Numbered from the stretch's first letter, positions 26,385 to 34,968 are shown. The stretch: DNA of 36,489 bases from Microcystis aeruginosa LEGE 91341 (GCF_015206885.1 NZ_JADEXY010000024.1:1-36489), one strand, 5' to 3'. Notes: generated by a model from the letters alone, not told the origin. Made by a program: numbers and translations.

Positions 26385-26762
26385 CTACAAGAGAAAATCA
26401 CGGGCGCTTAACGCCAGTTTCGCACTTAAACGATTAAAAAATTCGGCTAGAGACTCGGCTTGAGTGGGAGCGATCGCCTGTTTCCCCCCTATCACCGATT
26501 CTACCCTATCCCGATCGCCGAAAATATCGGTAAGACACTCCCTATCGATATCGAATTCATCAAGTAAAGATTCTAACGTAGCGGTAGGATTTGTTCGGGC
26601 GATCGGATAATGTTTCCGCTCGTATTCTTCCACTAATAACACCAATAAATCAAATAATAGTCCTTCGTCATTGCTTAACTCCCGTGACATCATCCCTTCA
26701 ATTATGCTTAAAAATCGCTCGTATTCTTGGGAGTTATTAATCGGTTTCGGTTGATACTGCAA
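26385..26762 (-). pseudogene. HigA-family antitoxin-like gene lacking its normal 5' end
   Basis: The 125-residue frame starts only at a TTG (26762). It reads YQPKPINNSQEYERFLSIIEGMM and then LFDLLVLLVEEYERKHYPI, the HigA/COG5499 pattern, followed by an HTH with ESLAEFFNRLSAKLALSARDFLL. The same frame is open upstream to 26822 and encodes FASKANWKNLVEVQGRL, which suits the missing N-terminus of such proteins, but it has no ATG or GTG there. This stretch overlaps the 3' end of the PIN gene in another frame, so a deletion seems to have joined two TA loci. A short product from the TTG, coupled to the toxin stop 17 bases before, remains possible. Confidence 0.55.
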
Positions 26763-26779
26763 GCGACCTTGAACCTCTA

Positions 26780-27118
26780 CTAAATTTTTCCAGTTAGCCT
26801 TACTAGCGAAGTTATTATTAAACTATCAAAGTAACTATATTGATAGCGTTCCGCTAGATTCAATGCCATCTCTATCGTATTAACAGAAACGAGGACGATT
26901 GGGAATCCCTCGGAAAGCTCTTGTACAGCTTCTCGAATTTGCGAATAGCTTAGGGAAAATTTCCGTTTTAATACATTTATGGTTTCATTTAAAACCTGTG
27001 TACTAATCCAAGCCTCACCCAATCGAACACAATCAATCGCTCGCTGTCGTTTATCAGGCTCATCCTCAGAATACCCGTAAATTAAGACATTAGTATCAAA
27101 AAAAACTTTATCGGGCAT
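26780..27118 (-). CDS. vapC: PIN-domain ribonuclease toxin (VapC-type), C-terminally truncated
   Basis: The 112 residues have the PIN order: D8 in FFDTNVLIYGY, E45 in VLNETINVL and D98 in YFDSLI. In intact relatives the chain continues with about 25-30 more residues and a last acidic patch (of the YSEDLQ type). Here the frame leaves the family after IITS and stops after SLVRLTGKI. The break coincides with the open HigA-like frame. Loss of the fourth acidic residue should reduce or destroy nuclease activity. The gene overlaps the vapB stop by 11 bp, the normal TA coupling. Start is the ATG at 27118. Confidence 0.72.
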   Translation of the reverse strand: MPDKVFFDTNVLIYGYSEDEPDKRQRAIDCVRLGEAWISTQVLNETINVLKRKFSLSYSQIREAVQELSEGFPIVLVSVNTIEMALNLAERYQYSYFDSLIITSLVRLTGKI

Positions 27119-27329
27119 TAGCCTCGTCCCGATCGAATCTAAATCCCCGTGTATTTAAAGAAATCGCCTCGAACATCGTTTTTTCAGTTTTCTGGCTCGG
27201 ATCGGGGACGATTTCCGAGTCATCCAAAACAATCACCCGTATCATCTTACCTTCCCATCGAGAAGAATATCGGGGGGGAACGCTCACTTGACCGTCATGA
27301 ATAACCGTCCTAAATTCGATCGCTTCCAT
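27108..27329 (-). CDS. vapB: VapB-type antitoxin
   Basis: This is a 73-residue antitoxin, first gene of the locus. I choose the ATG at 27329, because GGAG lies seven bases before it; a TTG four codons upstream is also in frame. The N-terminus MEAIEFRTVIHDGQVSVPPRY is an AbrB-like/DUF104-style beta barrel half that binds DNA. The end, SLNTRGFRFDRDEANAR, is the basic/acidic tail that wraps the PIN toxin in such pairs. The toxin gene overlaps its last 11 bases. The antitoxin looks intact while its toxin is truncated. Confidence 0.75.
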   Translation of the reverse strand: MEAIEFRTVIHDGQVSVPPRYSSRWEGKMIRVIVLDDSEIVPDPSQKTEKTMFEAISLNTRGFRFDRDEANAR

Positions 27330-27443
27330 ACATAGCTCCAATTAAACCCTATCTCTACTTTAGCTCTAGAGTTAAGCGATCATAACTCGGACGTATTTTA
27401 GAGACTAGAATAAGGTTAAAAATCGCTTGGAGGGCTTACGGTG

Positions 27444-27608
27444 ATGGACGAAAAAGAAACAGGACTAAATGAACGGGAATTAGAGTAAATTCTGGAAATG
27501 GCACGGGATGCGGCGGAAAAAGCCCGAACAATGGGCGAGGTAATTACAGAAAATTCAAAAAAATGGCGGGAGAGAGCAGCAAGAATCAATCGAACGGAAT
27601 CGAGATAG
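27444..27608 (+). pseudogene. Short helical protein gene interrupted by a stop codon
   Basis: From the ATG at 27444 the frame reads MDEKETGLNERELE, meets TAA at 27486 and continues in frame with ILEMARDAAEKARTMGEVI and TENSKKWRERAARINRTESR to a TAG at 27606. The composition is like a real amphipathic helical protein. Removing the one stop gives 54 residues. It could instead be restarted at the ATG at 27498 (36 residues). I do not recognise a family. Confidence 0.35.
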
Positions 27609-27696
27609 CGATCGAGTATTTCTTCGATTATAGGAGCGATCGAACTTGTATCGGAAAAGCGATCTCGATCAGGGGGTAAAGCAGCGAGAGGAACCC

Positions 27697-27724
27697 TTGT
27701 CACATCGAAACATTTCCTTAAGAT
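27697..27724 (+). promoter_or_regulatory. Possible gltB promoter
   Basis: TTGTCA (27697-27702) is followed after 16 bp by TAAGAT (27719-27724). Spacing and both hexamers are acceptable for a sigma70-type promoter. It would give a leader of about 100 nt that includes the nested stems at 27740-27813. No NtcA-type GTA-N8-TAC site was found. Confidence 0.35.
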
Positions 27725-27728
27725 ATAA

Positions 27729-27813
27729 GACCGAAGGTCCAGTCTGGATACAGAATTGATATACCTAGAATCGCTACTCTGGCTCACCCTCTAGGCCCTT
27801 CCCTTCCAGACTG
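27729..27813 (+). promoter_or_regulatory. Structured 5' leader of gltB, nested inverted repeats
   Basis: Three pairings lie in order: GACC/GGTC with a GAA loop (27729-27739); a nine-base perfect stem CAGTCTGGA (27740-27748) with TCCAGACTG (27805-27813); and, inside it, CCTAGA (27764-27769) with TCTAGG (27790-27795). The outer stem ends 17 bases before the gltB ATG. This may be a cis-acting RNA; it is not the known glnA/glutamine motif as far as I can see. Confidence 0.5.
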
Positions 27814-27830
27814 CTAGGCTATCAGACAAA

Positions 27831-30800
27831 ATGAATAACAATCAAACTCCACGGAAACAAGGACTATACGATCCCCAATTTGAACATGATGCTTGTGGTG
27901 TCGGTTTTATCGTTCATAAAACGGGTAAAAAGTCCCACGATATTGTTGAACAGGCCTTAACAATTCTACTAAACCTCGATCACCGTGGCGCGTGCGGTGC
28001 GGAAAAAAATACCGGAGATGGGGCGGGTATTTTGTGCCAAATCCCTGACCTATTTTTCCGGAAAGTGACCAGCAATCTAGGTTTTACCTTACCAGCAGCG
28101 GGACAATACGGGGTGGGAATGCTCTACACAGCCCCTGATGCCGAAATTCGCGGGAAAAGTCGCCAGGAATTCGAGAAAATCGCCGCCGAAGAGGGGTTAA
28201 AAGTTCTCGGTTGGCGTGATGTTCCCACGGATAACTCTAGTTTAGGCAATTCGGCCAGATCTACCGAACCCTTTATCGAACAGGTTTTTATCGAACGCAA
28301 TGCCAATTTAAGCGATGATCTAGCCTTTGAACGCAAATTATACGTTATTCGCAAGCGTTCCCACCTCAATCGTCAATCTTTTAATCGTTACTGGTATCCT
28401 TGCAGTATTTCTAGTCGTACCATTGTCTATAAAGGGCAATTAATGCCGGTACAGGTGGGTGACTATTTCCCCGATTTACACGACCCCGACTTTCAAAGTG
28501 CTTTAGGATTAGTCCATTCCCGTTTTAGTACCAATACCTTCCCCAGTTGGGAACGCGCCCATCCTTACCGTTATATTGCCCACAATGGCGAAATTAATAC
28601 CCTGCGAGGTAATATTAACTGGATGCACGCCCGTCAGTCGATGTTTGCCTCACCCTTATTCGGGGAAGACATCAAAAGAATCCAGCCGGTTATTAATATC
28701 GAGGGTAGTGACTCCTTAATTTTTGATAATGCCCTAGAATTAATGGTTTTATCGGGGCGTTCTCTCCCTCACGCTGTCATGATGATGATTCCTGAACCCT
28801 GGGCAGCCCACGAATCGATGAGTGATGAGAAAAAAGCCTTTTATGAATACCATTCCTGTTTGATGGAACCCTGGGATGGTCCGGCCTCGATCGCTTTTAC
28901 CGATGGTACGATGATGGGAGCAGTGTTAGACCGCAATGGTTTACGTCCTTCCCGTTACTACGTCACTAAGGATGACCTAGTAATTATGGCATCGGAAGCG
29001 GGAGTTTTACCCATTGAACCGGAACGCGTCGCTTTAAAAGGTCGTCTGCAACCCGGCCGGATGTTCCTTGTGGATATGAAAGAAGGTCGTATCGTGGCCG
29101 ATGAGGAGATAAAAGAAGCTATTGCCAAAGCTCATCCCTATCGCCAGTGGTTAAACGAAAATTTAGTCAATTTAGACGATTTACCAGCCGTTGAAACTGT
29201 TCCACCGGAAACTGCTGTTTCCCTAATTCAACAGCAAACCGCTTTCGGTTACACTTTTGAGGAATTACGTCTTTTATTAGCCCCCATGGGCCGGGATGGA
29301 GTGGAAGCAGTGGGTTCCATGGGTTCCGATACACCCCTAGCCGTCTTGTCCGATCGCCCAAAACTGCTTTATGATTACTTTCAGCAGTTATTCGCCCAAG
29401 TCACTAACCCCCCGATTGACTCGATTCGCGAAGAAATTATCACCTCTCCTATTACCACTATCGGTGCGGAGAGAAATCTCTTGGATCCGCAGCCAGAAAG
29501 CTGTCACCTGATTAAACTTAACTCTCCCATCCTCACTAACGCCCAATTAGCGCGTTTACAGGGCAATAGCGAATTTAAAACCGTGACTATTCCCATTCTC
29601 TTCGATCCCACTTCGGGAGTCGAGGGAATGCGTAGCACAATTGAGGCAATTTGTCAAGAGGTGGACGAGGCAATTTTAGCGGGCGCGAGTATTATTATTT
29701 TAAGCGATCGAGGTATCGATAAAAATCACGCCCCGATTCCCTCACTGCTGGCGGTTGCTGGTTTACACCATCATCTCATCCGGCAGGGAACCCGCACCAG
29801 AGTCGGCCTTGTCTTGGAATCCGGCGAACCCCGGGAAGTACATCACTACGCCCTTCTCCTCGGTTATGGTTGCGGTGCGATTAATCCCTATCTAGCCTTT
29901 GCCACCCTCGGCAGTATGATCGAGGAAGGATTATTGGTAGGAGTTGACCACCAGACCGCCTGTAAAAACTACATAAAAGCCGCCACCAAGGGCGTAATTA
30001 AAGTGGCCTCTAAAATTGGCATTTCTACCCTGCAAAGCTACCGTGGGGCGCAAATATTCGAGGCTATCGGCTTAAATCGATCGGTAGTCGATCGCTATTT
30101 TACTTGGACAGCTTCCCGCATTGAAGGGGCCGATTTAGAAATTATTGCCAAAGAATCCCTACTCAGACACGGCCACGCTTTCCCCGACCGGGATGTTAAT
30201 GTGCATACCCTCGATATTGGCGGTGAATATCAATGGCGTAAGGACGGGGAAGCCCATCTTTTTAGCCCAGAAACCATTCATACCCTGCAACAAGCGGTAA
30301 AATTGGGCAAATACGACCTCTTTAAGAAATATTCCCAACTGGTCAACCAACAAAATCAAAAATTCTTCACCCTGCGGGGACTATTAACCTTTAAAAACCG
30401 GGAAAGTATCCCCATCGAAGAAGTGGAACCGATTGAAGCGATTATGAAACGCTTTAAAACCGGGGCCATGAGTTACGGTTCTATTTCCAAAGAGGCCCAC
30501 GAATCCCTCGCTATTGCCATGAATCGTATCGGTGGCAAGTCGAACACTGGGGAAGGGGGCGAAGATTCCGAGCGCTACACTTGGACAAATGAACGGGGAG
30601 ACTCGAAAAATAGTGCCATTAAACAGGTAGCTTCCGGCCGTTTTGGTGTCACCAGTCTTTACCTTTCCCAAGCGCGAGAATTGCAGATAAAAATGGCCCA
30701 GGGGGCAAAACCGGGGGAAGGCGGTCAATTACCGGGTAAAAAAGTCTATCCTTGGATTGCCAAAGTCCGTCACTCCACCCCCGGAGTTGGTTTAATCTCT

Positions 30801-32405
30801 CCCCCACCCCACCACGATATCTACTCGATTGAAGACCTCGCGGAGTTGATTCATGACCTAAAAAATGCCAATCGCGCAGCGAGAGTGAGCGTAAAACTGG
30901 TTTCTGAGGTGGGAGTCGGCACAATCGCCGCCGGAGTCGCTAAAGCTCACGCCGACGTGGTTTTAATCTCTGGTTTCGATGGTGGGACCGGTGCTTCACC
31001 CCAAACCTCGATTAAACACGCAGGTTTACCCTGGGAGTTGGGACTAGCAGAAACCCATCAAACATTGGTGTTAAATAATCTTCGCAGTCGCATCGCGGTG
31101 GAAACCGATGGCCAGATGAAAACTGGGCGCGATGTGGTGGTAGCGACGCTATTGGGGGCCGAAGAATTCGGTTTTTCGACTGCGCCACTGGTGACGTTGG
31201 GCTGTATTATGATGCGGGTTTGTCATCTTAATACCTGTCCGGCGGGGGTAGCGACTCAGGATCCGTTATTACGGAAAAATTTCATCGGAGATCCCGAATA
31301 TACGGTGAATTTCATGAAATTTATCGCCCAGGAAGTGCGGGAAATTATGGCCGAATTGGGATTCCGCACCTTAAATGAAATGGTGGGGCGAACTGATGTA
31401 TTAGAGCCAAAACAGGCGGTAGAACATTGGAAAGCGAAAGGAATTGACCTAACTCCGATTCTCTATCAACCGGAGGTGGATCCAGAGGTAGGGCGTTATT
31501 GTCAGATTCCCCAGGACCACGGTTTAGATAAGTGCTTGGATATAACCGTTTTACTGGATTTATGCAAGGATGCCATTGAAAAAGGCGAAAAAGTCAAGGC
31601 GACACTACCGATTAAAAATATTAACCGCGTGGTGGGGACGATTTTAGGCAACGAAATCACTAAACGTCACTGGGAGGGTTTACCGGAAGATACCGTACAT
31701 CTCCATTTTCAGGGCAGCGCGGGGCAGAGTTTCGGTGCTTTTGTTCCCAAAGGGGTGACACTGGAGTTAGAGGGGGATGCCAATGATTATGTGGGCAAGG
31801 GTTTAAGCGGTGGCAAAATCATCGTTTATCCGCCTAAAGGTTCCACTTTTGCGGCCGAGGAGAATATTATCATCGGTAATGTGGCTTTATACGGTGCAAC
31901 CAGTGGTGAGGTGTATATTTCTGGGGTTGCTGGGGAACGTTTCTGTGTCCGCAATTCTGGGGTTAATACCGTGGTTGAGGCCGTTGGCGACCATGCCTGT
32001 GAGTATATGACGGGGGGTAAAGTCGTTGTTTTAGGACCCACCGGTCGCAATTTCGCCGCCGGGATGAGTGGTGGTGTCGCCTACGTCCTCGATGAGTCGG
32101 GGGATTTCGCCACTCGTTGCAATACCCAAATGGTGGCTTTAGAGGCGCTAGAAGGGGAAGAAATCGACGATTTACGCGAGTTAATTCAACGCCATGCTGA
32201 TTACACCCATAGTCAAAAAGCAGCCCTGGTTTTAGCAAATTGGTCGGAAATCTTGCCCAAGTTTGTTAAGGTAATGCCCAAGGATTATAAGCGGATGTTG
32301 CAGTGTATTAAAGAGGCGTTAGATTCCGGTTTAACCGGCGATTCTGTCCTCGATGCGGCTTTTGAAGCCAACGCCCGCGATGTGGCAAGGATTGGCGGTA
32401 GTTAG
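27831..32405 (+). CDS. gltB: Glutamate synthase large subunit, NAD(P)H-type GltB
   Basis: GltB makes two glutamates from glutamine and 2-oxoglutarate. The 1524 residues have a short propeptide before the catalytic Ntn cysteine C22 (EHDACGVGF) and a class II amidotransferase domain. A central domain leads to the FMN-binding synthase domain ([26 protein letters not shown]). The Cys motif [15 protein letters not shown] of the [3Fe-4S] cluster and a C-terminal beta-helix (GXXG-rich) follow. The ferredoxin-specific loop insertion of Fd-GOGAT seems absent, and the N-terminus matches GltB rather than GlsF, so it should work with a GltD subunit, not found here. It has a strong terminator after it. 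Confidence 0.88.
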   Translation: MNNNQTPRKQGLYDPQFEHDACGVGFIVHKTGKKSHDIVEQALTILLNLDHRGACGAEKNTGDGAGILCQIPDLFFRKVTSNLGFTLPAAGQYGVGMLYTAPDAEIRGKSRQEFEKIAAEEGLKVLGWRDVPTDNSSLGNSARSTEPFIEQVFIERNANLSDDLAFERKLYVIRKRSHLNRQSFNRYWYPCSISSRTIVYKGQLMPVQVGDYFPDLHDPDFQSALGLVHSRFSTNTFPSWERAHPYRYIAHNGEINTLRGNINWMHARQSMFASPLFGEDIKRIQPVINIEGSDSLIFDNALELMVLSGRSLPHAVMMMIPEPWAAHESMSDEKKAFYEYHSCLMEPWDGPASIAFTDGTMMGAVLDRNGLRPSRYYVTKDDLVIMASEAGVLPIEPERVALKGRLQPGRMFLVDMKEGRIVADEEIKEAIAKAHPYRQWLNENLVNLDDLPAVETVPPETAVSLIQQQTAFGYTFEELRLLLAPMGRDGVEAVGSMGSDTPLAVLSDRPKLLYDYFQQLFAQVTNPPIDSIREEIITSPITTIGAERNLLDPQPESCHLIKLNSPILTNAQLARLQGNSEFKTVTIPILFDPTSGVEGMRSTIEAICQEVDEAILAGASIIILSDRGIDKNHAPIPSLLAVAGLHHHLIRQGTRTRVGLVLESGEPREVHHYALLLGYGCGAINPYLAFATLGSMIEEGLLVGVDHQTACKNYIKAATKGVIKVASKIGISTLQSYRGAQIFEAIGLNRSVVDRYFTWTASRIEGADLEIIAKESLLRHGHAFPDRDVNVHTLDIGGEYQWRKDGEAHLFSPETIHTLQQAVKLGKYDLFKKYSQLVNQQNQKFFTLRGLLTFKNRESIPIEEVEPIEAIMKRFKTGAMSYGSISKEAHESLAIAMNRIGGKSNTGEGGEDSERYTWTNERGDSKNSAIKQVASGRFGVTSLYLSQARELQIKMAQGAKPGEGGQLPGKKVYPWIAKVRHSTPGVGLISPPPHHDIYSIEDLAELIHDLKNANRAARVSVKLVSEVGVGTIAAGVAKAHADVVLISGFDGGTGASPQTSIKHAGLPWELGLAETHQTLVLNNLRSRIAVETDGQMKTGRDVVVATLLGAEEFGFSTAPLVTLGCIMMRVCHLNTCPAGVATQDPLLRKNFIGDPEYTVNFMKFIAQEVREIMAELGFRTLNEMVGRTDVLEPKQAVEHWKAKGIDLTPILYQPEVDPEVGRYCQIPQDHGLDKCLDITVLLDLCKDAIEKGEKVKATLPIKNINRVVGTILGNEITKRHWEGLPEDTVHLHFQGSAGQSFGAFVPKGVTLELEGDANDYVGKGLSGGKIIVYPPKGSTFAAEENIIIGNVALYGATSGEVYISGVAGERFCVRNSGVNTVVEAVGDHACEYMTGGKVVVLGPTGRNFAAGMSGGVAYVLDESGDFATRCNTQMVALEALEGEEIDDLRELIQRHADYTHSQKAALVLANWSEILPKFVKVMPKDYKRMLQCIKEALDSGLTGDSVLDAAFEANARDVARIGGS

Positions 32406-32413
32406 AGTTTCAT

Positions 32414-32440
32414 GGGGGGCTGAATAAGCCCCCTTTTTTT
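32414..32440 (+). terminator. Rho-independent terminator of gltB
   Basis: GGGGGCT pairs with AGCCCCC around a GAATA loop and is followed by seven T residues. It begins nine bases after the gltB stop. The next gene starts 28 bp after the T run and must have its own promoter or read-through. Confidence 0.92.
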
Positions 32441-32467
32441 CAATAGACAAGTTAAAATAGAGGTTAG

Positions 32468-33754
32468 ATGTTGTTTATAGACCTAACTCCTGTCATTCCA
32501 ATAGACACACAAAACAATTTTCTAACCTTTGAAATCTTCGCATTTGACACTTCTAATCAATCTCATATCAAAACTCCTGATAATTTAGTCTATCTTCTCG
32601 CCTCGAATAATTCATTTTGGAAGGGAACACCACAAATAGATTGTAACAGTCGCCAAATCAAGGATAATTTTATAGAAATTACAGTAAATCCAATTAAATT
32701 TGATCAAGACAGCAAAGATAAATGTATTACAGGTTTTTCAATTGTTGTAAAGGGAGAATATGATTGTTTAGAACCTCAACGTATTCCAATTTTAAATTTT
32801 TTCAAAGAACAAAAATTAGAAACACTGTATATAGTAAAAGACGAAATTTCTGAGCAGATTGCTGTTCAAATTTATCCTTATATTTATCGTGTGGAAAACC
32901 ATTTAAGAGCCTACATAACGAAATTCATGACAACCAAGATAGGAGTGAATTGGTGGAAAACGGAAGCCCCCCAAGATTTTAGCAAGAAAGTTAATGACAG
33001 AAAAAATAATGAAACAAAATTTGCAAGCTATATTGACAATAAACTCTATCTGATAGATTTTAATGATTTAGGTGAGTATATATACAAGCTTTCATCTGGT
33101 TGTATAACCAAAGAGGATTTAATTAAAAAAATTGATGGGCTTGAAGAAACTCCCGAAGCAATTCGTAAATTAAAAGAAGAAATTAAAAGCAACTATGATA
33201 AGTTTTTTAAGGAATCATTTAAAGACAGAAATTTTCAATCTAATTGGGAGAAACTGTATAAAATCAGAAACAAAGTAGCTCATAATAATCTTTTTACCAA
33301 TGACGACTTAAGTGTGGCCGAAGAAAAACACCGAGACTTAATTGAAACAATCAAGAACGCGGAGCAGAAACTTGAAGGACTGATATTAACTCCTGAAGAA
33401 GTAGGATTAATACAAGAAGAAGCAAATTCTATAGAAGATAGACAATATCCCATCGAAAAATTGATGGATATAGTAGGAAAGTTACCATCCGAAAAATTGA
33501 TGGATCCATTAAGAAAGTCACCATCCAAAAAGATGGATCTAGTAGGAAAGTTACCATCATGCCATTCTCTTATCACTCCTTCTGGCTTAAACTTAAGACG
33601 AATGAAAACCGAAAAATTGATGGATATAGTAGGAAAGTTACCACCCGAAAAATTGATAGATCTATTAAGAAAGTCACCAGATGAAACCCTTATAGAGAAG
33701 GACATTGATGCGATTTTGTCAATTGTTTTCGATCTAGAACGAACTAATCAATAG
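32468..33754 (+). CDS. HEPN-like (Swt1/ApeA-type) protein with C-terminal 12-residue repeat tail
   Basis: I recognise no named gene. The 428 residues have a beta-rich N-terminal part (1-110). A helical domain (about 125-305) contains YRVENHLRAYITKFM (140-154) and KLYKIRNKVAHNN (262-274). The R267-x4-H272 pair is the HEPN RNase signature. The last part (330-405) is a tandem repeat EKLMDIVGKLPS / EKLMDPLRKSPS. Composition is AT-rich and Lys/Asn-rich, unlike gltB before it, which suggests acquisition. GAGG lies before the ATG. HEPN proteins of this style often serve anti-phage or toxin roles, so a defence RNase is a reasonable but unproven idea. No partner nucleotidyltransferase or restriction gene is adjacent. 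Confidence 0.55.
   Translation: MLFIDLTPVIPIDTQNNFLTFEIFAFDTSNQSHIKTPDNLVYLLASNNSFWKGTPQIDCNSRQIKDNFIEITVNPIKFDQDSKDKCITGFSIVVKGEYDCLEPQRIPILNFFKEQKLETLYIVKDEISEQIAVQIYPYIYRVENHLRAYITKFMTTKIGVNWWKTEAPQDFSKKVNDRKNNETKFASYIDNKLYLIDFNDLGEYIYKLSSGCITKEDLIKKIDGLEETPEAIRKLKEEIKSNYDKFFKESFKDRNFQSNWEKLYKIRNKVAHNNLFTNDDLSVAEEKHRDLIETIKNAEQKLEGLILTPEEVGLIQEEANSIEDRQYPIEKLMDIVGKLPSEKLMDPLRKSPSKKMDLVGKLPSCHSLITPSGLNLRRMKTEKLMDIVGKLPPEKLIDLLRKSPDETLIEKDIDAILSIVFDLERTNQ
33455..33682 (+). repeat. 36-bp in-frame tandem repeat, five units with a 51-bp insert
   Basis: Units at 33455, 33491, 33527 (33 bp), 33611 and 33647 encode EKLMDIVGKLPS-like and EKLxDxLRKSPx-like 12-mers in alternation. Units 1 and 4 differ at one base of 36. 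Between units 3 and 4 lies a 51-bp piece (33560-33610) coding CHSLITPSGLNLRRMKT that is not a repeat. Confidence 0.9.
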
Positions 33755-33881
33755 AACTCTTGCAAGATAAGGATTTAGTCGATTTATGCCACCCTTTAGG
33801 AAGTTGATGGGTGCTGCTACTGAGTGGGGATTCGTTGAGTGTGTACCAGAGCAGAGTATGGCTATCAATTAGACATTTCAA
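33744..33881 (-). pseudogene. VapC-type PIN toxin, N-terminal stump
   Basis: On the minus strand a frame from TTG (33881) reads LKCLIDSHTLLWYTLNESPLSSS, the usual N-terminus of a VapC PIN domain with first Asp D6 and the LLW hallmark. After that it runs out of homology and stops at 33744 after 45 residues, inside the 3' end of the HEPN gene. The rest of the toxin has been lost. The TTG overlaps the antitoxin's stop (TTGA), as in coupled TA genes. The start could have been ATG originally. The frame is too short to be obvious without reading the minus strand. Confidence 0.7.
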
Positions 33882-34037
33882 AGCAGATACTCCGAGAAGT
33901 CTTGTAAGTGTTCTTTATCATCGGCTTAATTTTGCCAGTGGGAAATTATTATCGGTAATTAACAATTCTTCCCCTAGTTTGAAATTGTATATCAGTTCAG
34001 GCAGTTTGGCTTGAGCTTCTTGGACAGAGACAATCAT
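33878..34037 (-). pseudogene. Phd/YefM-type antitoxin with internal deletion and frameshift
   Basis: From ATG at 34037 the minus strand reads MIVSVQEAQAKLPELIYN, LGEELLITDN and FPLAKLSR, a textbook Phd-family antitoxin start (VQEAQAKLPEL...EELLITDNNFPLAKL). The frame ends at a TGA at 33918-33920. In another frame right after it, DKEHLQDFSEYLL then TGA (33878-33880) matches the usual C-terminus of these antitoxins. About 20-25 residues between the two parts are missing and one base is out of phase. It was the first gene of the pair with the PIN stump at 33744-33881. Confidence 0.75.
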
Positions 34038-34071
34038 AATTTTACGGCAAGCGGGAAGATGAAAGGACTGA

Positions 34072-34196
34072 GTAACGCACAGAAAACGGGTTTCTCGGAG
34101 AAACCCGTTTTCTACTCATGCAAAAAAAGTTGGTGCGTTACGGCAATATTTAGACCTTGATTTTTTACCTAAAAACAATGGATTACCTAACGCACC
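34072..34196. repeat. Hairpin-rich repeat element with GGTGCGTTA inverted repeats (MITE- or REP-like)
   Basis: A 16-base perfect stem (AGAAAACGGGTTTCTC with its complement, 34081-34113) sits inside an outer inverted repeat GTAACGCAC (34072-34080) / GTGCGTTAC (34133-34141). A further TAACGCACC (34188-34196) pairs with GGTGCGTTA (34132-34140). Such taacgcaccctac ends are frequent in cyanobacterial short mobile repeats (from memory). No ORF. Confidence 0.6.
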
Positions 34197-34202
34197 CTAC
34201 GT

Positions 34203-34937
34203 TTATTTTTGTTTTCCTAATTGTTGGGCCTTATAAAAAGTTTCTAAACTGTCACTATCCCCGACAAAACGCCAGTGCCAAGGTTCATAACTAATACCCT
34301 GGGGATTGTTTTCAGGGAAAGATAACTCGAAACTATACTGAGCGGCGTTATTTTGCAACCAACGAAAAGCGGCAGTATTAGCAAAACTAAGATTTAAATT
34401 CGTTGCGGGAGTGCGACCATCGCCAATATCGATCGCATAACCAGTATGATGTTCGCTGTAACCCGGAGGTGCGCTCACTTCTGCTCGTTTGCGGGTTTCC
34501 TGATTGCGTTGTTTTTTAACTTCAAAAAAGAGCTTTTCTTGGGTTGCTTTCGATCGAAATGCGGAAATCGGCATTAAAATCACCCCCGACCTTCTTGCGT
34601 CACTCTGCATCTGGATAAAAGCTTTGGCTGCTGCCTTCCTTAAACGCATACCACCATCCCCAGTAATGGGGGCTAATTCCGTCTCTGGGGCCTCTTGATA
34701 GGGTAAATGACCTAGAATGTTCTCAATGGGGCTAGGAGTGGCTTTAATCAGGGGGGAGGGGTTAATAACCGGTTTTTTTACGGTAGCAGGGGGACGATTC
34801 AAGACTGCTATGGCAATTAGGCCGGTTCCCACCAGAGCAAGTAAACCGCTTGCGATCGCTATAAGACCATTAGGATTAGTAGTTTTTCTGTACTGGCTGT
34901 CCCGCAAAGCTTCGGGAATATCATCGATCGGTTTCAC
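34203..34937 (-). CDS. D-alanyl-D-alanine carboxypeptidase, VanY type (M15B)
   Basis: This is a zinc peptidase that trims the terminal D-Ala from peptidoglycan stem peptides. The 244 residues begin with a cytoplasmic end and one membrane helix (about 24-46), then a Pro-rich linker. The M15 domain follows with ISAFRSKATQEKLF (124-137), the metal motif SEHHTGYAIDI (S161, H163, D170) and EPWHWRF (218-224) with the third zinc His. The catalytic domain is therefore exposed on the periplasmic side. It ends just after the repeat element and lies 31 bp downstream of the malic enzyme on the same strand. Confidence 0.87.
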   Translation of the reverse strand: MKPIDDIPEALRDSQYRKTTNPNGLIAIASGLLALVGTGLIAIAVLNRPPATVKKPVINPSPLIKATPSPIENILGHLPYQEAPETELAPITGDGGMRLRKAAAKAFIQMQSDARRSGVILMPISAFRSKATQEKLFFEVKKQRNQETRKRAEVSAPPGYSEHHTGYAIDIGDGRTPATNLNLSFANTAAFRWLQNNAAQYSFELSFPENNPQGISYEPWHWRFVGDSDSLETFYKAQQLGKQK

Positions 34938-34968
34938 GGTTCACTTACCCTCCTGCACGATAATTACA

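Larger units (their letters stand above)
27342..27830. other. Gene-poor interval upstream of gltB
   Basis: No intact gene is supported. It holds a small interrupted plus-strand frame (27444-27608), a candidate promoter (TTGTCA at 27697 and TAAGAT at 27719) and a structured leader (27729-27813). A long minus-strand open frame covers much of it but is Ser-rich and looks like an antisense shadow. Confidence 0.5.

Noticed and set aside
27416-27787. 123-residue minus-strand open frame before gltB
   Set aside because: Very Ser-rich, typical of the antisense of a Glu/Lys-rich frame; it covers the plus-strand broken ORF and the gltB leader.
27690-27830. NtcA-binding site before gltB
   Set aside because: The best candidate (gtccagtctggatac) has the wrong spacing for GTA-N8-TAC.
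27831-32405. Ferredoxin-dependent glutamate synthase (GlsF)
   Set aside because: The N-terminus and the missing ferredoxin loop region fit the NAD(P)H type GltB better.
33811-34014. 67-residue plus-strand open frame
   Set aside because: It is antisense to the Phd/VapC remnant, which reads convincingly on the minus strand.
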